64,000 bases of DNA. Source: Zhihengliuella sp. Lineage in GTDB: Bacteria; Actinomycetota; Actinomycetes; Actinomycetales; Micrococcaceae. Position numbers and translations under genes: made by a program. Shown here in pieces: positions 48,343 through 58,805 of the stretch. Where the stretch lies: contig NZ_JAPSJL010000002.1 in assembly GCF_031178195.1 (NCBI RefSeq), positions 124,001 to 188,000 of the forward strand. Direction: 5' to 3'. Each line of letters opens with the position of its first letter. Positions within the stretch are counted from its first letter, which is position 1. A model generated the notes under the pieces. The model searched no databases, had not been told where the DNA came from, and saw only the letters and a list, made by a program, of their open reading frames with translations.

Positions 48343-49083
48343 GTGCAGTCGACACCCTACGATCCGGAGCAGCCGGAGCAGCCGGAGGATCGCCGGCGGC
48401 GTGCCAAGTCGGCCGCCGAGTCGGTCGCGCGCCAGGTCGCCGAGAGCTCGGCGGTCCGGCACAAGGACAACGGCGAGGTCGACGTGCTCGCCACCATCGG
48501 CGGCTGGCGGGGCCTGGCCGAGGCCCTCGTGCCCGGCTCCGTCTTCATCGTGGTCTTCACCGTCTGGCAGGAACTCGTCCCGGCCCTGGTGGCCGCTCTC
48601 GCCTCGGCGGCCGTGTTCACGGCGCTCCGCCTCGTCCAGCGCCAGGCGCTCACGCAGGCCCTCGCGGGGCTCGTCGGCGTCGTGGTCTGCGCCCTGTTCT
48701 CCGGGACCACCGGTGAGGCGCGCGGCTACTACGTGCCGGGGTTCATCACCAACGCCGTCTACGGCGCCGCGCTGGTCCTCTCCATCCTGCTGCGCTGGCC
48801 GCTGATGGGCGTCGTCTTCGGCTACCTCCGCGGAGAGGGCACGGGGTGGCGGCAGGACCGGGCCCGCCTGCGGCGCTACGCCGCCGCCACGTGGACGATC
48901 GTGGCCGTCTTCGCGGCCCGCATGCTCGTGCAGATCCCGCTCTATGTCGCCGCGGAGTCCGACGCCGGCGCGCTCACCGCGCTCGGATCGGCTCGCCTCA
49001 TCATGGGAGTCCCGCTCTACGCCATGGGCCTCTGGCTCGCCTGGACGGTCTCGCGTCCCGTGCGCCGCGCCGAGCCCGCGTAG
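48343..49083 (+). CDS. DUF3159 membrane protein
   Basis: 246 residues. A charged N-terminus (PEQPEQPEDRRRRAKS) precedes EVDVLATIGGWRGLAEALVP and about six membrane helices (for example VFIVVFTVWQELVPALVAAL, QALAGLVGVVVCALFSG, YGAALVLSILLRWPLMGVVF). The family has the GEARGYYVPG loop. Role unknown; transport-like topology. Two starts are possible: I chose the GTG at 48343 because AGGAGG lies 8 nt before it. The GTG at 48307 overlaps the previous stop (GTGA) and would add 12 residues. Convergent with the next gene, 8 nt apart. Confidence 0.85.
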   Translation: MQSTPYDPEQPEQPEDRRRRAKSAAESVARQVAESSAVRHKDNGEVDVLATIGGWRGLAEALVPGSVFIVVFTVWQELVPALVAALASAAVFTALRLVQRQALTQALAGLVGVVVCALFSGTTGEARGYYVPGFITNAVYGAALVLSILLRWPLMGVVFGYLRGEGTGWRQDRARLRRYAAATWTIVAVFAARMLVQIPLYVAAESDAGALTALGSARLIMGVPLYAMGLWLAWTVSRPVRRAEPA

Positions 49084-49091
49084 CCCCGGCG

Positions 49092-49754
49092 CTACTCGCC
49101 GCTGCGCAGGGACCGGCGCAGTTCCGGCTCCGCCGAGATCGCGGTGATGAAGAAGACCTCGTCGCCGCCCTCGAGCACGTCGTCGGGGCTGGGGATCAGG
49201 GGGCTCTCGTCGCGCAGCAGCGCCACCACGGCGCACTCCTCGGGCAGGCGCAGCGACCCGAGGGTCCGCCCCACCAGCGGCGAGTCCTGCGGCATCGTGA
49301 ACTCGACCATCGAGGTCTCCCCGGTGCGCAGGGTCAGGAGCCGGACGACGTCGCCGATCTCCACCGCCTCCTCGACGAGGGCCGTCATCAGGCGCGGCGT
49401 GTTCACCGCGACGTCGACGCCCCACGAGTCGTCGAACATCCAGTCGTTCTTCGGGTTGTTGACCCGGCCGACGGTGCGGCGGATCCCGAACTCGCTCTTG
49501 GCGAGCAGCGATACCACCAGGTTCACCTTGTCGTCGCCGGTCGCCGAGACCACCACGTCGGCGTCGCCGAGCCCGGCCTCCTGCAGGGTGGTCAGCTCGC
49601 ATGCGTCGCCGAAGAACCACTCGACGCCGACGAGCTCGCTCCGGGCGCGCGACTCGGGCTTCTCGTCGATGAGCAGGACGTCGTGCCCGTGCGAGACGAG
49701 CTCCCGGGCGATGGACGCGCCCACACTGCCGGCCCCGGCGATGACGACCTTCAT
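49092..49754 (-). CDS. TrkA-type NAD-binding potassium regulatory protein (second of pair)
   Basis: 220 residues. RCK_N Rossmann domain: MKVVIAGAGSVGASIARELV, acidic DEKPES at the end of beta 2 (NAD preference), VSATGDDKVNLVVSLLAKSE. RCK_C domain from about 135 (EFTMPQDSPLVGRTLGSL). It matches the second of the CeoB/CeoC pair of mycobacteria. Such proteins gate potassium channels or transporters in response to NAD(H) or other nucleotides. The start overlaps the preceding gene by 4 nt (ATGA). No TrkH/TrkG membrane subunit is nearby; the closest transporter is the divergent KimA-like permease. Confidence 0.92.
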   Translation of the reverse strand: MKVVIAGAGSVGASIARELVSHGHDVLLIDEKPESRARSELVGVEWFFGDACELTTLQEAGLGDADVVVSATGDDKVNLVVSLLAKSEFGIRRTVGRVNNPKNDWMFDDSWGVDVAVNTPRLMTALVEEAVEIGDVVRLLTLRTGETSMVEFTMPQDSPLVGRTLGSLRLPEECAVVALLRDESPLIPSPDDVLEGGDEVFFITAISAEPELRRSLRSGE

Positions 49755-50470
49755 GCCTGCTCCTCCGTGCTCGTCTCGTCGATGTTCCCCTCGGCCGCTG
49801 CTGCCGCCTTCGCCGGCGGCTTCGAGAGCACGCGGTCGACCTCCCCGGTCGCGTCCACGGGCATCATGGCGTGGAGGATGTCTCCGTCCTGGAGGCGGGT
49901 CCCGGACGTGGGGAGGATGCCCTGCCCGAACCGCGTCAGGTAGGCCACCCGGACGCCGGAGGCGGACTCGATGTCCGTGACGAGCCGCCCGTACCACTGG
50001 CGGTGCACGTCGATCTCGCCGAGGACCAGCCGGCCCGAGGCCTCGCGGAAGTCGCCCTGGACCCCGGTCTCCGGCAGGATCCGGCGCAGCACCTGGTCAG
50101 CGCTCCACCGGACGGCCGCCACCGTGGGGATGCCGAGGCGCTGGTAGATCTCGGCACGCCCCGGATCGTAGATGCGGGCCACGACGTGCGGCACGTTGTA
50201 GGTCTCCCGGGCGACGCGGGTCGCGAGGATGTTCGAGTTGTCGCCGCTGGACACCGCGGCGAACGCGTACGCGTCCTTGATGCCGGCCTGCTCCAGCGTG
50301 TCCCGGTCGAACCCGACGCCGGTGACGGTCCTGCCGCCGTACCGGCTGGCGAGCCGTCGGAAGGCGTGCTCGTCCTGATCGATGATGGCCACCGTGTGGC
50401 CGGCCTCGTCGAGGGTGTGGGCCAGCATGACGCCCACGCGTCCGGCCCCCATGATGACGAAATGCGGCAT
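49751..50470 (-). CDS. TrkA-type NAD-binding potassium regulatory protein (first of pair)
   Basis: 239 residues. RCK_N: MPHFVIMGAGRVGVMLAHTL, DQDEHAFRRLASRYGGRT, VSSGDNSNILATRVARETY, VARIYDPGRAEIYQRLGI. RCK_C from about 145 (GRLVTDIESASGVRVAYLTR, ILPTSGTRLQDGDILHAMMP). Resembles mycobacterial CeoB. The C-terminus ends in a short Ala/Glu-rich tail. GGAGG precedes the ATG. First gene of a two-gene operon divergent from the KimA-like permease, about 130 nt apart. Confidence 0.92.
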   Translation of the reverse strand: MPHFVIMGAGRVGVMLAHTLDEAGHTVAIIDQDEHAFRRLASRYGGRTVTGVGFDRDTLEQAGIKDAYAFAAVSSGDNSNILATRVARETYNVPHVVARIYDPGRAEIYQRLGIPTVAAVRWSADQVLRRILPETGVQGDFREASGRLVLGEIDVHRQWYGRLVTDIESASGVRVAYLTRFGQGILPTSGTRLQDGDILHAMMPVDATGEVDRVLSKPPAKAAAAAEGNIDETSTEEQA

Positions 50471-50586
50471 CGACGTCCTCCGCGTCCGTAGTGCGCGGCC
50501 ACCTCGGCCGCCGTCTCGGATCCAGTCTTTCACGGCCTCCGCGCCGGCGCCGCCGCGGACGGCATGACACCGGGCGGGGGAGGGAC

Positions 50587-50592
50587 TACCTT
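50587..50592 (+). promoter_or_regulatory. -10 box (TACCTT) of a leaderless permease promoter
   Basis: TACCTT lies 7 nt before the GTG at 50600 and decides that start over the in-frame ATG at 50564. Confidence 0.5.
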
Positions 50593-50599
50593 TGACGAG

Positions 50600-52711
50600 G
50601 TGTTGACGTTCCTGGAAGCGCTCAAGCGGGTTCTCGTCGGCCGTCCCATGCAGACGGAGAGCCTCAAGATGGCGCCGCTCGGCCGGTGGGTGGCTCTCGG
50701 CAAGCTGAGCTCGAATGCCCTGTCCTCCGTCGCCTACGCCCCGGACGAGATCCTGCTGACCCTCGCCATCGCGGGTCTGAGCGCGATTCACTTCTCCCCC
50801 TACATCGGCCTGGCCGTGATGGCCGTGATGTTCGTCATCATCGCGTCCTACCGCCAGTCGGTCCGCGCCTATCCGGGCGGCGGCGGAGACTACGTCATCG
50901 CCAGCACCAATCTGGGGCCCAGGGCCGGCACGACGGCGGCGGCAGCCCTCCTGATCGACTTCGTCCTCACGGTGGCCGTCTCCATGTCCTCGGCGGCCCA
51001 CTACCTCGTCGCCGTGTTCCCCGGGCTGCAGGGGCACCGGGCCGAGATCGCCGCCTGGGGCGTGGTGCTCCTCGCGTTCGTCGGCCTGCGCGGCTTCGGG
51101 CGCTCGCGCCTGGTCCAGGTGCTGCCCACCTACCTCTTCGTCGGCGCGGTCCTCGTCATGCTCGCCACCGGCTCCATCCTGGCGGCGACCGGCCGGCTGG
51201 GGCAGGCCCCGAGTGCGGACTTCACCATCGTCCCGGAGGCGGGGTTCGAAGGCGGCCTCACCGGGTTCTTCGGCGCCCTGCTGCTGCTCCGCGCGTTCTC
51301 CACCGGCTCGGCGGCGCTGACCGGCATCGAGGCGCCCACCAGCAACGTCCAGCAACTCCGCGCCCCGCGGGCCAGGAACGCCGGAGCGATCCTCGTCTGG
51401 CTCGGTGCCGTTGCCGCGGTCCTGACCCTCGGGACGCTCTTCCTCGCGGAGGCGACGCACGTGCGCATGGTGGAGGAGCCGCAGCGGTACCTCCGGCTCG
51501 ACGGCGGCCCCATCCCGGCGGACTACTTCCAGGCGCCGGTGCTCGGCCAGCTCGCCTCGGCCGTGTTCGGCCCGGGCAGCCTGGGCGCCGTGCTGATCCT
51601 GCTGGTGACCATCTGGGTCCTCTGGACGGCCGGCGTCTCGACGTTCAAGTCCTTCCCGTTCCTCGCCTCCCACCTGGCCACCGACGGGTACCTGCCGCGT
51701 CAGCTCCGCCGCCGCGGCGACCGCCTCGGCTACAGCAACGGCATCATCGCGCTCGCTGCCGCGGCCATCGTGCTGGTCCTGCTCTTCGACGCGCACCTGC
51801 CCGCCCTGATCCAGATGTACGTCGTGGGCGTCTTCGTGGCGTTCACGCTCAGTCAGGCCGGCATGCTCAAGCACTGGAAGCGGAAGTTCGTCCAGACCCC
51901 GGACCGCCAGGTCCGGGCGCGGATCGTCCGGGCCCGCCTGCTGAACCTCGTCGGCTTCCTGCTCTCGCTGGCGGTGCTCGTCGTGGTCCTGGTCACCAAG
52001 TTCGTGCACGGGGCCTGGCTCGCCCTGCTGGGGATCGCGGTCCTGTACCTGGTCATGTACTCGCTGCACCGGCACTACGAGGAGGTGGACCGCGAGCTGG
52101 CCGTCGACTTCGACTCCGAGACCAAGGCGCTGCCGGCCCGCGTGCATGCGCTCGTGCTGGTGACCAGCGTGCAGAAGCCGGTGCTCCGGGCCCTCTCCTT
52201 CGCGCGCGCCAGCCGGCCGTCCAAGCTGGACGCGATCGCCGTCGACGTCGACGAGGACCGCACCGACCGGATCGTCGAGGACTGGGACCGGCTGCGGGTG
52301 CCGGTGCCCCTGACCGTGCTCGCGTCCCCGTACCGCGAGGTCGCCTCCCCGCTGCTGGACTACATCAAGAGCATCAAGCGCGACGCCCCCCGCGACCTCG
52401 TCGTCGTCTACGTCCCCGAGTACGTGGTGGGTCGTTGGTGGGAGCACCTCGTGCACAACCAGACCACACTGCGCGTGCGGACTCGGCTGCACTTCGAGCC
52501 CGGCGTCGTCGTCGCCTCGGTGCCCTGGCAGCTCTCCGAGCGCACGCACGGGCGGGCGCTCTTCGGGTCCGAGTCGCACGACGCCGCGGATCCCGCCGCC
52601 GCCGACCCGTCCGCCGGTGCCCGCCGCGAGCCGACGGCCGAGGGGCCCCGCACCGAGGACCCCGGCACCGAGGACCCCGCAACCGCCACCACCGTGAAGG
52701 ACCGCCCGTGA
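50600..52711 (+). CDS. APC-superfamily permease, KimA-like (probable potassium importer)
   Basis: 703 residues. N-terminus FLEALKRVLVGRPMQTES and KLSSNALSSVAYAPDEILL are the KimA-type opening. About 12 membrane helices follow to about residue 490 (YPGGGGDYVIASTNLGPRAG in the unwound region). A cytosolic UspA-like domain (about 515-650) contains LASPYREVASPLLDYIK and VPEYVVGRWWEHLVHNQTT, again as in KimA of Bacillus. A disordered Pro/Glu tail ends it. KimA imports potassium with protons; actinobacterial relatives are often listed just as amino-acid permeases. Divergent from two TrkA-type proteins. Start at 50600 from the -10 box. Confidence 0.85.
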   Translation: MLTFLEALKRVLVGRPMQTESLKMAPLGRWVALGKLSSNALSSVAYAPDEILLTLAIAGLSAIHFSPYIGLAVMAVMFVIIASYRQSVRAYPGGGGDYVIASTNLGPRAGTTAAAALLIDFVLTVAVSMSSAAHYLVAVFPGLQGHRAEIAAWGVVLLAFVGLRGFGRSRLVQVLPTYLFVGAVLVMLATGSILAATGRLGQAPSADFTIVPEAGFEGGLTGFFGALLLLRAFSTGSAALTGIEAPTSNVQQLRAPRARNAGAILVWLGAVAAVLTLGTLFLAEATHVRMVEEPQRYLRLDGGPIPADYFQAPVLGQLASAVFGPGSLGAVLILLVTIWVLWTAGVSTFKSFPFLASHLATDGYLPRQLRRRGDRLGYSNGIIALAAAAIVLVLLFDAHLPALIQMYVVGVFVAFTLSQAGMLKHWKRKFVQTPDRQVRARIVRARLLNLVGFLLSLAVLVVVLVTKFVHGAWLALLGIAVLYLVMYSLHRHYEEVDRELAVDFDSETKALPARVHALVLVTSVQKPVLRALSFARASRPSKLDAIAVDVDEDRTDRIVEDWDRLRVPVPLTVLASPYREVASPLLDYIKSIKRDAPRDLVVVYVPEYVVGRWWEHLVHNQTTLRVRTRLHFEPGVVVASVPWQLSERTHGRALFGSESHDAADPAAADPSAGARREPTAEGPRTEDPGTEDPATATTVKDRP

Positions 52712-54138
52712 CCGAGCAGACCCCAGCCCCCGTCGTCGAGTTGTCCGTGGGCGCCGTCGCCCACGGCGGGCACTTCGTGTCCCGGCACGAGGGCCGGGTG
52801 GTCTTCGTGCGGCACGCCCTGCCCGGTGAGCGGGTGCGGGTGCGGTTGACGGAGTACGACGACGACGCGCGCTTCTGGCGCGGCGACGCCGTCGAGGTGC
52901 TGGAGGCCTCGCCCGACCGCCGGGAGCATGTGTGGGCCCCGGCCGACGCGCTCGCCGCCCACGGCGCCGGACGTCTGCCGGCCGGCGGGGCCGAGTTCGG
53001 GCACATAACCCTGCCGCGTCAGCGGGAGCTGAAGTCGGACGTCGTCGTGGAGCACCTGTCCCGTGCGGCCGGCGTGGACGCCGCCGCCGTCGGATTCGCC
53101 GGGGTCGAGGCTGCACCGGGGGAGGACCCGGACGGGCTCGGCTGGCGCACCCGCATGGCGTTCGCCGTGTCCGCGGCGGGCCGCCCGGCCATGCACGCGC
53201 ATCGCTCCGACCGGCTGGTGGAGATCTCCGGCATGCCGCTCGCCGCCGCCGGGATCCAGGACTCCCGCCTCTGGGGCACGGACCTGACCGGGTTCGGGCG
53301 CGTGGAGGTCGCGGCGCCGGCCGTCGGCGGGCAGCTGCTCGTCCTGCTCGTCCCCGCCGAGGGCACGGCACCGGCCACCGCACAGCGCGCGGCCCGGCGG
53401 GTCGCCCAGGACCTCGGGCCGGAGGTCTCGGTGGCCCTGCTCTCGCAGGCCGACGGGCCCGCGGCGGACGGCCGCGGCGGCCTGCAGCGCATCTCGGGGC
53501 GGACCTGGCTGCGGGAGACGGTCGACGTCGACGCGCCCGGAGCGCCCTACGAGTACCGGGTCACCGGCGAGGGCTTCTGGCAGATCCACCGCTGCGCGCC
53601 CGCGCTGCTCACCTCGGCGGTGCTGGACATCGTCGACGCGCGGCCCGGGCACCGGGTCGCGGACCTGTACGCCGGGGCCGGCCTGTTCACGCGCGCTCTC
53701 GCCGAACTCGTGGGGCCGACCGGAACCGTCCTGTCGATCGAAGGAGCCCCCGGCACCAGCCGGGACGCCCGCCGCAACCTCCACGGCCACGCCCAGGCGC
53801 GGATCGTGCAGGGGCGGGTGGAGCGGAGGCTGCGCCCCGAGCTCGCCGACGTCTCCGGCGCCCGGGCCGGGACGGGGGTACGCGCCCCCGGCCGCGGCGG
53901 TGCCCTGGACGCCGTCGTCCTCGATCCGCCGCGCGCGGGCGCCGGCAAGGAGGCCGTGCGCCAGATCGCGGCCGCCGCGCCGGGCACGGTCGCGTACGTC
54001 TCCTGCGACCCGGCGTCCTTCGCCCGGGACACCGCCTACCTCGCCCGGGAGGGCTACCGGCTGGAGGGTCTGCGCGCCTTCGACCTCTACCCGAACACCC
54101 ACCACGTCGAGCTCGTGGGGCGCTTCGCCGCCCGGTGA
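52708..54138 (+). CDS. TRAM-domain RNA methyltransferase (RumA/TrmA family)
   Basis: 476 residues. N-terminal TRAM domain (about 8-65; VAHGGHFVSRHEGRVVFVRH). The methyltransferase core has VADLYAGAGLFTRALAEL for SAM, VVLDPPRAGAGKEAV, and the catalytic Cys in YVSCDPASFARD; the end is FDLYPNTHHVELVG. It forms 5-methyluridine in RNA in known relatives. The four Cys of the RumA iron-sulfur site are absent: the region reads ALAAHGAGRLPAGGAEFGHI. The GTG overlaps the permease stop (GTGA), so both are in one operon. Confidence 0.9.
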   Translation: MTEQTPAPVVELSVGAVAHGGHFVSRHEGRVVFVRHALPGERVRVRLTEYDDDARFWRGDAVEVLEASPDRREHVWAPADALAAHGAGRLPAGGAEFGHITLPRQRELKSDVVVEHLSRAAGVDAAAVGFAGVEAAPGEDPDGLGWRTRMAFAVSAAGRPAMHAHRSDRLVEISGMPLAAAGIQDSRLWGTDLTGFGRVEVAAPAVGGQLLVLLVPAEGTAPATAQRAARRVAQDLGPEVSVALLSQADGPAADGRGGLQRISGRTWLRETVDVDAPGAPYEYRVTGEGFWQIHRCAPALLTSAVLDIVDARPGHRVADLYAGAGLFTRALAELVGPTGTVLSIEGAPGTSRDARRNLHGHAQARIVQGRVERRLRPELADVSGARAGTGVRAPGRGGALDAVVLDPPRAGAGKEAVRQIAAAAPGTVAYVSCDPASFARDTAYLAREGYRLEGLRAFDLYPNTHHVELVGRFAAR

Positions 54139-54197
54139 TCCGGCGGTGCGGCACCACCGTGTGACGCGTGCGTGACGCCCGGCCACCCGCCGACCGT

Positions 54198-54239
54198 CCG
54201 TCCGGCGCACCGGGCGGGCCGCCGGACGGGCGGTGCGCC
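54198..54239 (+). terminator. Two competing hairpins after the RNA methyltransferase gene
   Basis: CCGTCCGGC/GCCGGACGG (54198-54206, 54221-54229) and GGCGCACCG/CGGTGCGCC (54204-54212, 54231-54239) share bases, so only one can form. Either could end the transcript. Confidence 0.45.
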
Positions 54240-54321
54240 GGGGAGCCCCGCTCGCCGTGGGTTTCGCCTGACCGAGCGGATAGGATGGCCGCAGCTCTGC
54301 CGCGAACTACCATCTGTGCCG

Positions 54322-54337
54322 GTTAGGCACGCCTAAC
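54322..54337 (+). promoter_or_regulatory. DtxR/IdeR-like iron box upstream of acnA
   Basis: GTTAGGC-AC-GCCTAAC, a perfect 7-bp inverted repeat. Its core TTAGG-N4-CCTAA equals the right-hand 14 bases of the actinobacterial iron box, except for two inner bases; the left-most TTAGG of the full 19-bp box is missing. It lies 53 nt before the start codon. Confidence 0.45.
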
Positions 54338-54390
54338 TGGCGTCGGGTCAAGCGTGCAACAAAGATGAAAATCTGGCGAGAGGAGTCCCA

Positions 54391-57096
<2,706 letters not shown>

Positions 57097-57111
57097 TCGC
57101 TGTAGCACCCT

Positions 57112-57153
57112 CCGCTGGGGCGGTCGCCGGTTCGCCGGTGGCCGCCCCAGCGG
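57112..57153 (+). terminator. Very stable acnA terminator with TTCG loop
   Basis: A 19-bp stem (CCGCTGGGGCGGTCGCCGG at 57112-57130; CCGGTGGCCGCCCCAGCGG at 57135-57153) with two G-U pairs and a TTCG tetraloop, 16 nt past the stop. Confidence 0.85.
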
Positions 57154-57214
57154 CGTTCCGGGCCGACGCCGCCCCGGCCAGGCCCGGGGCCTACCGGTCC
57201 CGCCGCGGCGGTCC

Positions 57215-57220
57215 TACGCT
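57215..57220 (+). promoter_or_regulatory. -10 box (TACGCT) of a leaderless MFS-gene promoter
   Basis: TACGCT, 6 nt before the ATG at 57227, with no ribosome site. Confidence 0.5.
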
Positions 57221-57226
57221 GTTGCC

Positions 57227-58714
57227 ATGTCGCACGAAGAGCCGTCGCCCGCCGAGGGGGCGCCGCCCACCGCGCCGCAGACGGCCCCCGGGGCGACGCC
57301 ACCGCTCCGACCCGCCCCGGCAGCCGCGGCCGTGCCGCTCGAGGGCGGCACGGACGACGGCGGGGCGGTCGCGGAGCCCACGGTCCCGGCGGGGACCGGA
57401 CGCCGCACCTTCCTCCATGTCCTGGTCAACACGGCGCTGGCCAACGTCATCACCAGCTTCCTCTGGTTCGCCCTGACCTTCTGGGTCTACCTGGAGACGC
57501 GCTCGGTCCTGGCGACCGGTCTGATCGGCGGCGCCTACATGCTCCTCGTCGCATTCTTCGGCCTGGCGTTCGGCGTCCTGGTCGACCGGTACCGCAAGCG
57601 AGCCGTGATGATCGGGTCGACGGTCTTCACACTCGCCTTCTTCGCGCTGGCGGCCGCGATGTTCGCCGTGCTGCCGGAGCACGAGCTGCTGCGGCTGGAC
57701 GGCCCCTGGTTCTGGACCTTCGCCGCCGTCGTCCTGGTGGGGGCGGTCGTCGAGCAGCTACGCAACATCGCCCTGTCGACGACGGTGACCCTGCTCGTCG
57801 AGCCCGAGCGCCGAGCCAACGCCAACGGCCTGGTCGGCTCCGTGCAGGGCCTCGCTTTCCTCGTCACCTCTGTCTTCTCCGGCCTGTCGATCGGCATGCT
57901 CGGCATGGCCGGTACCCTGGCCATCGCCCTCGCCGCCTGCGCCGTCGTCCTGATCCACCTGCTCTTCCTCCGCATCCCCGAGCCGCGCATCGTCCGCTCG
58001 GCGGACCGGAACACGTTCACCGAGGTACGGGCGGGCATCGCCGCCGTCAAGGCCTCGCAGGGGCTGTTCGCCCTCATCCTCTTCACGACGTTCAACAACC
58101 TCACCGGCGGCGTCTTCATGGCCCTCATGGACCCGTACGGCCTGACCCTCTTCCCGGTCGAGGTCTGGGGGATCGTCCTGGGGGTGACCGCCACGGGCTT
58201 CCTGATCGGCGGCGCCGCCGTGGCGAGGTTCGGCCTGGGGCGCAACCCGATCCGGACGCTGCTGCTCCTGGTCGCCTGCACGGGCGTCCTCGGTGCGACC
58301 TTCACGCTCCGCGAGTGGTGGTGGCTGTTCGCGGCCGGGATCTGGCTCTTCATGATGCTCATCCCCGCCATCGAGGCGGCCGAGCAGACGGTCATCCAGA
58401 GAATCGTGCCCTACGAGACGCAGGGGCGCGTCTTCGGCTTCGCCATGACGTTCGAGGCCGCGGCGGCTCCCATCACGGCCTTCCTCATCGCGCCGTTGGC
58501 CGAGTTCTGGATCATCCCCTACGTGGCTTCCGGCGAGGGACAGCAGGCGTGGGGGTGGCTGCTCGGCGAGGGCGACGCCCGCGGCATCGCCCTCGTCTTC
58601 CTGGTCTCCGGCGTGGCGTCGATCATCCTCGCCGCGACGGCGCTGGGCACTCGCTCCTACCGTCTGCTGTCCGAGGTCTACGCGCGCGCCGTGCCCAGCC
58701 GGCCCACGGCCTGA
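57227..58714 (+). CDS. MFS transporter
   Basis: 495 residues. A Pro/Ala-rich cytosolic N-terminus (1-60) is followed by about 12 helices: TALANVITSFLWFALTFWVY, GLIGGAYMLLVAFFGLAFGV, then the loop 2-3 motif VDRYRKRAVM. Further: LVGSVQGLAFLVTSVFSGLS and IPAIEAAEQTVIQRIVPYET with QGRVFGFAMTFEAAA, a pattern seen in efflux MFS of the DHA3/MefA type. Substrate unknown; export of a drug or metabolite is the likely role. It sits between acnA and dxs, with its own -10 box. Confidence 0.9.
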   Translation: MSHEEPSPAEGAPPTAPQTAPGATPPLRPAPAAAAVPLEGGTDDGGAVAEPTVPAGTGRRTFLHVLVNTALANVITSFLWFALTFWVYLETRSVLATGLIGGAYMLLVAFFGLAFGVLVDRYRKRAVMIGSTVFTLAFFALAAAMFAVLPEHELLRLDGPWFWTFAAVVLVGAVVEQLRNIALSTTVTLLVEPERRANANGLVGSVQGLAFLVTSVFSGLSIGMLGMAGTLAIALAACAVVLIHLLFLRIPEPRIVRSADRNTFTEVRAGIAAVKASQGLFALILFTTFNNLTGGVFMALMDPYGLTLFPVEVWGIVLGVTATGFLIGGAAVARFGLGRNPIRTLLLLVACTGVLGATFTLREWWWLFAAGIWLFMMLIPAIEAAEQTVIQRIVPYETQGRVFGFAMTFEAAAAPITAFLIAPLAEFWIIPYVASGEGQQAWGWLLGEGDARGIALVFLVSGVASIILAATALGTRSYRLLSEVYARAVPSRPTA

Positions 58715-58763
58715 CCCGCGGACGGACGCCGGGCCCGGTGCCGAGCCGGGGCGGCCCGGGCGG

Positions 58764-58769
58764 TAGGAT
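58764..58769 (+). promoter_or_regulatory. -10 box (TAGGAT) of dxs
   Basis: TAGGAT with about 30 nt of leader, which contains GAAAGGA before the GTG at 58806. Unlike many neighbours, dxs therefore has a normal leader. Confidence 0.45.
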
Positions 58770-58805
58770 TGACTGACCTTCAGCCGCATCGAAAGGACCG
58801 CCTCC

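Noticed and set aside
49751-53383. A single 1210-residue fusion ending in the first TrkA-type protein
   Set aside because: Only the last 239 residues match a protein family. The rest is antisense to the permease and methyltransferase genes. A ribosome site and start codon lie at 50470.
54139-54390. c-di-AMP or other riboswitch near the KimA-like gene or acnA
   Set aside because: The permease appears leaderless, with no room for a riboswitch. Upstream of acnA I see only hairpins and the iron-box-like repeat.
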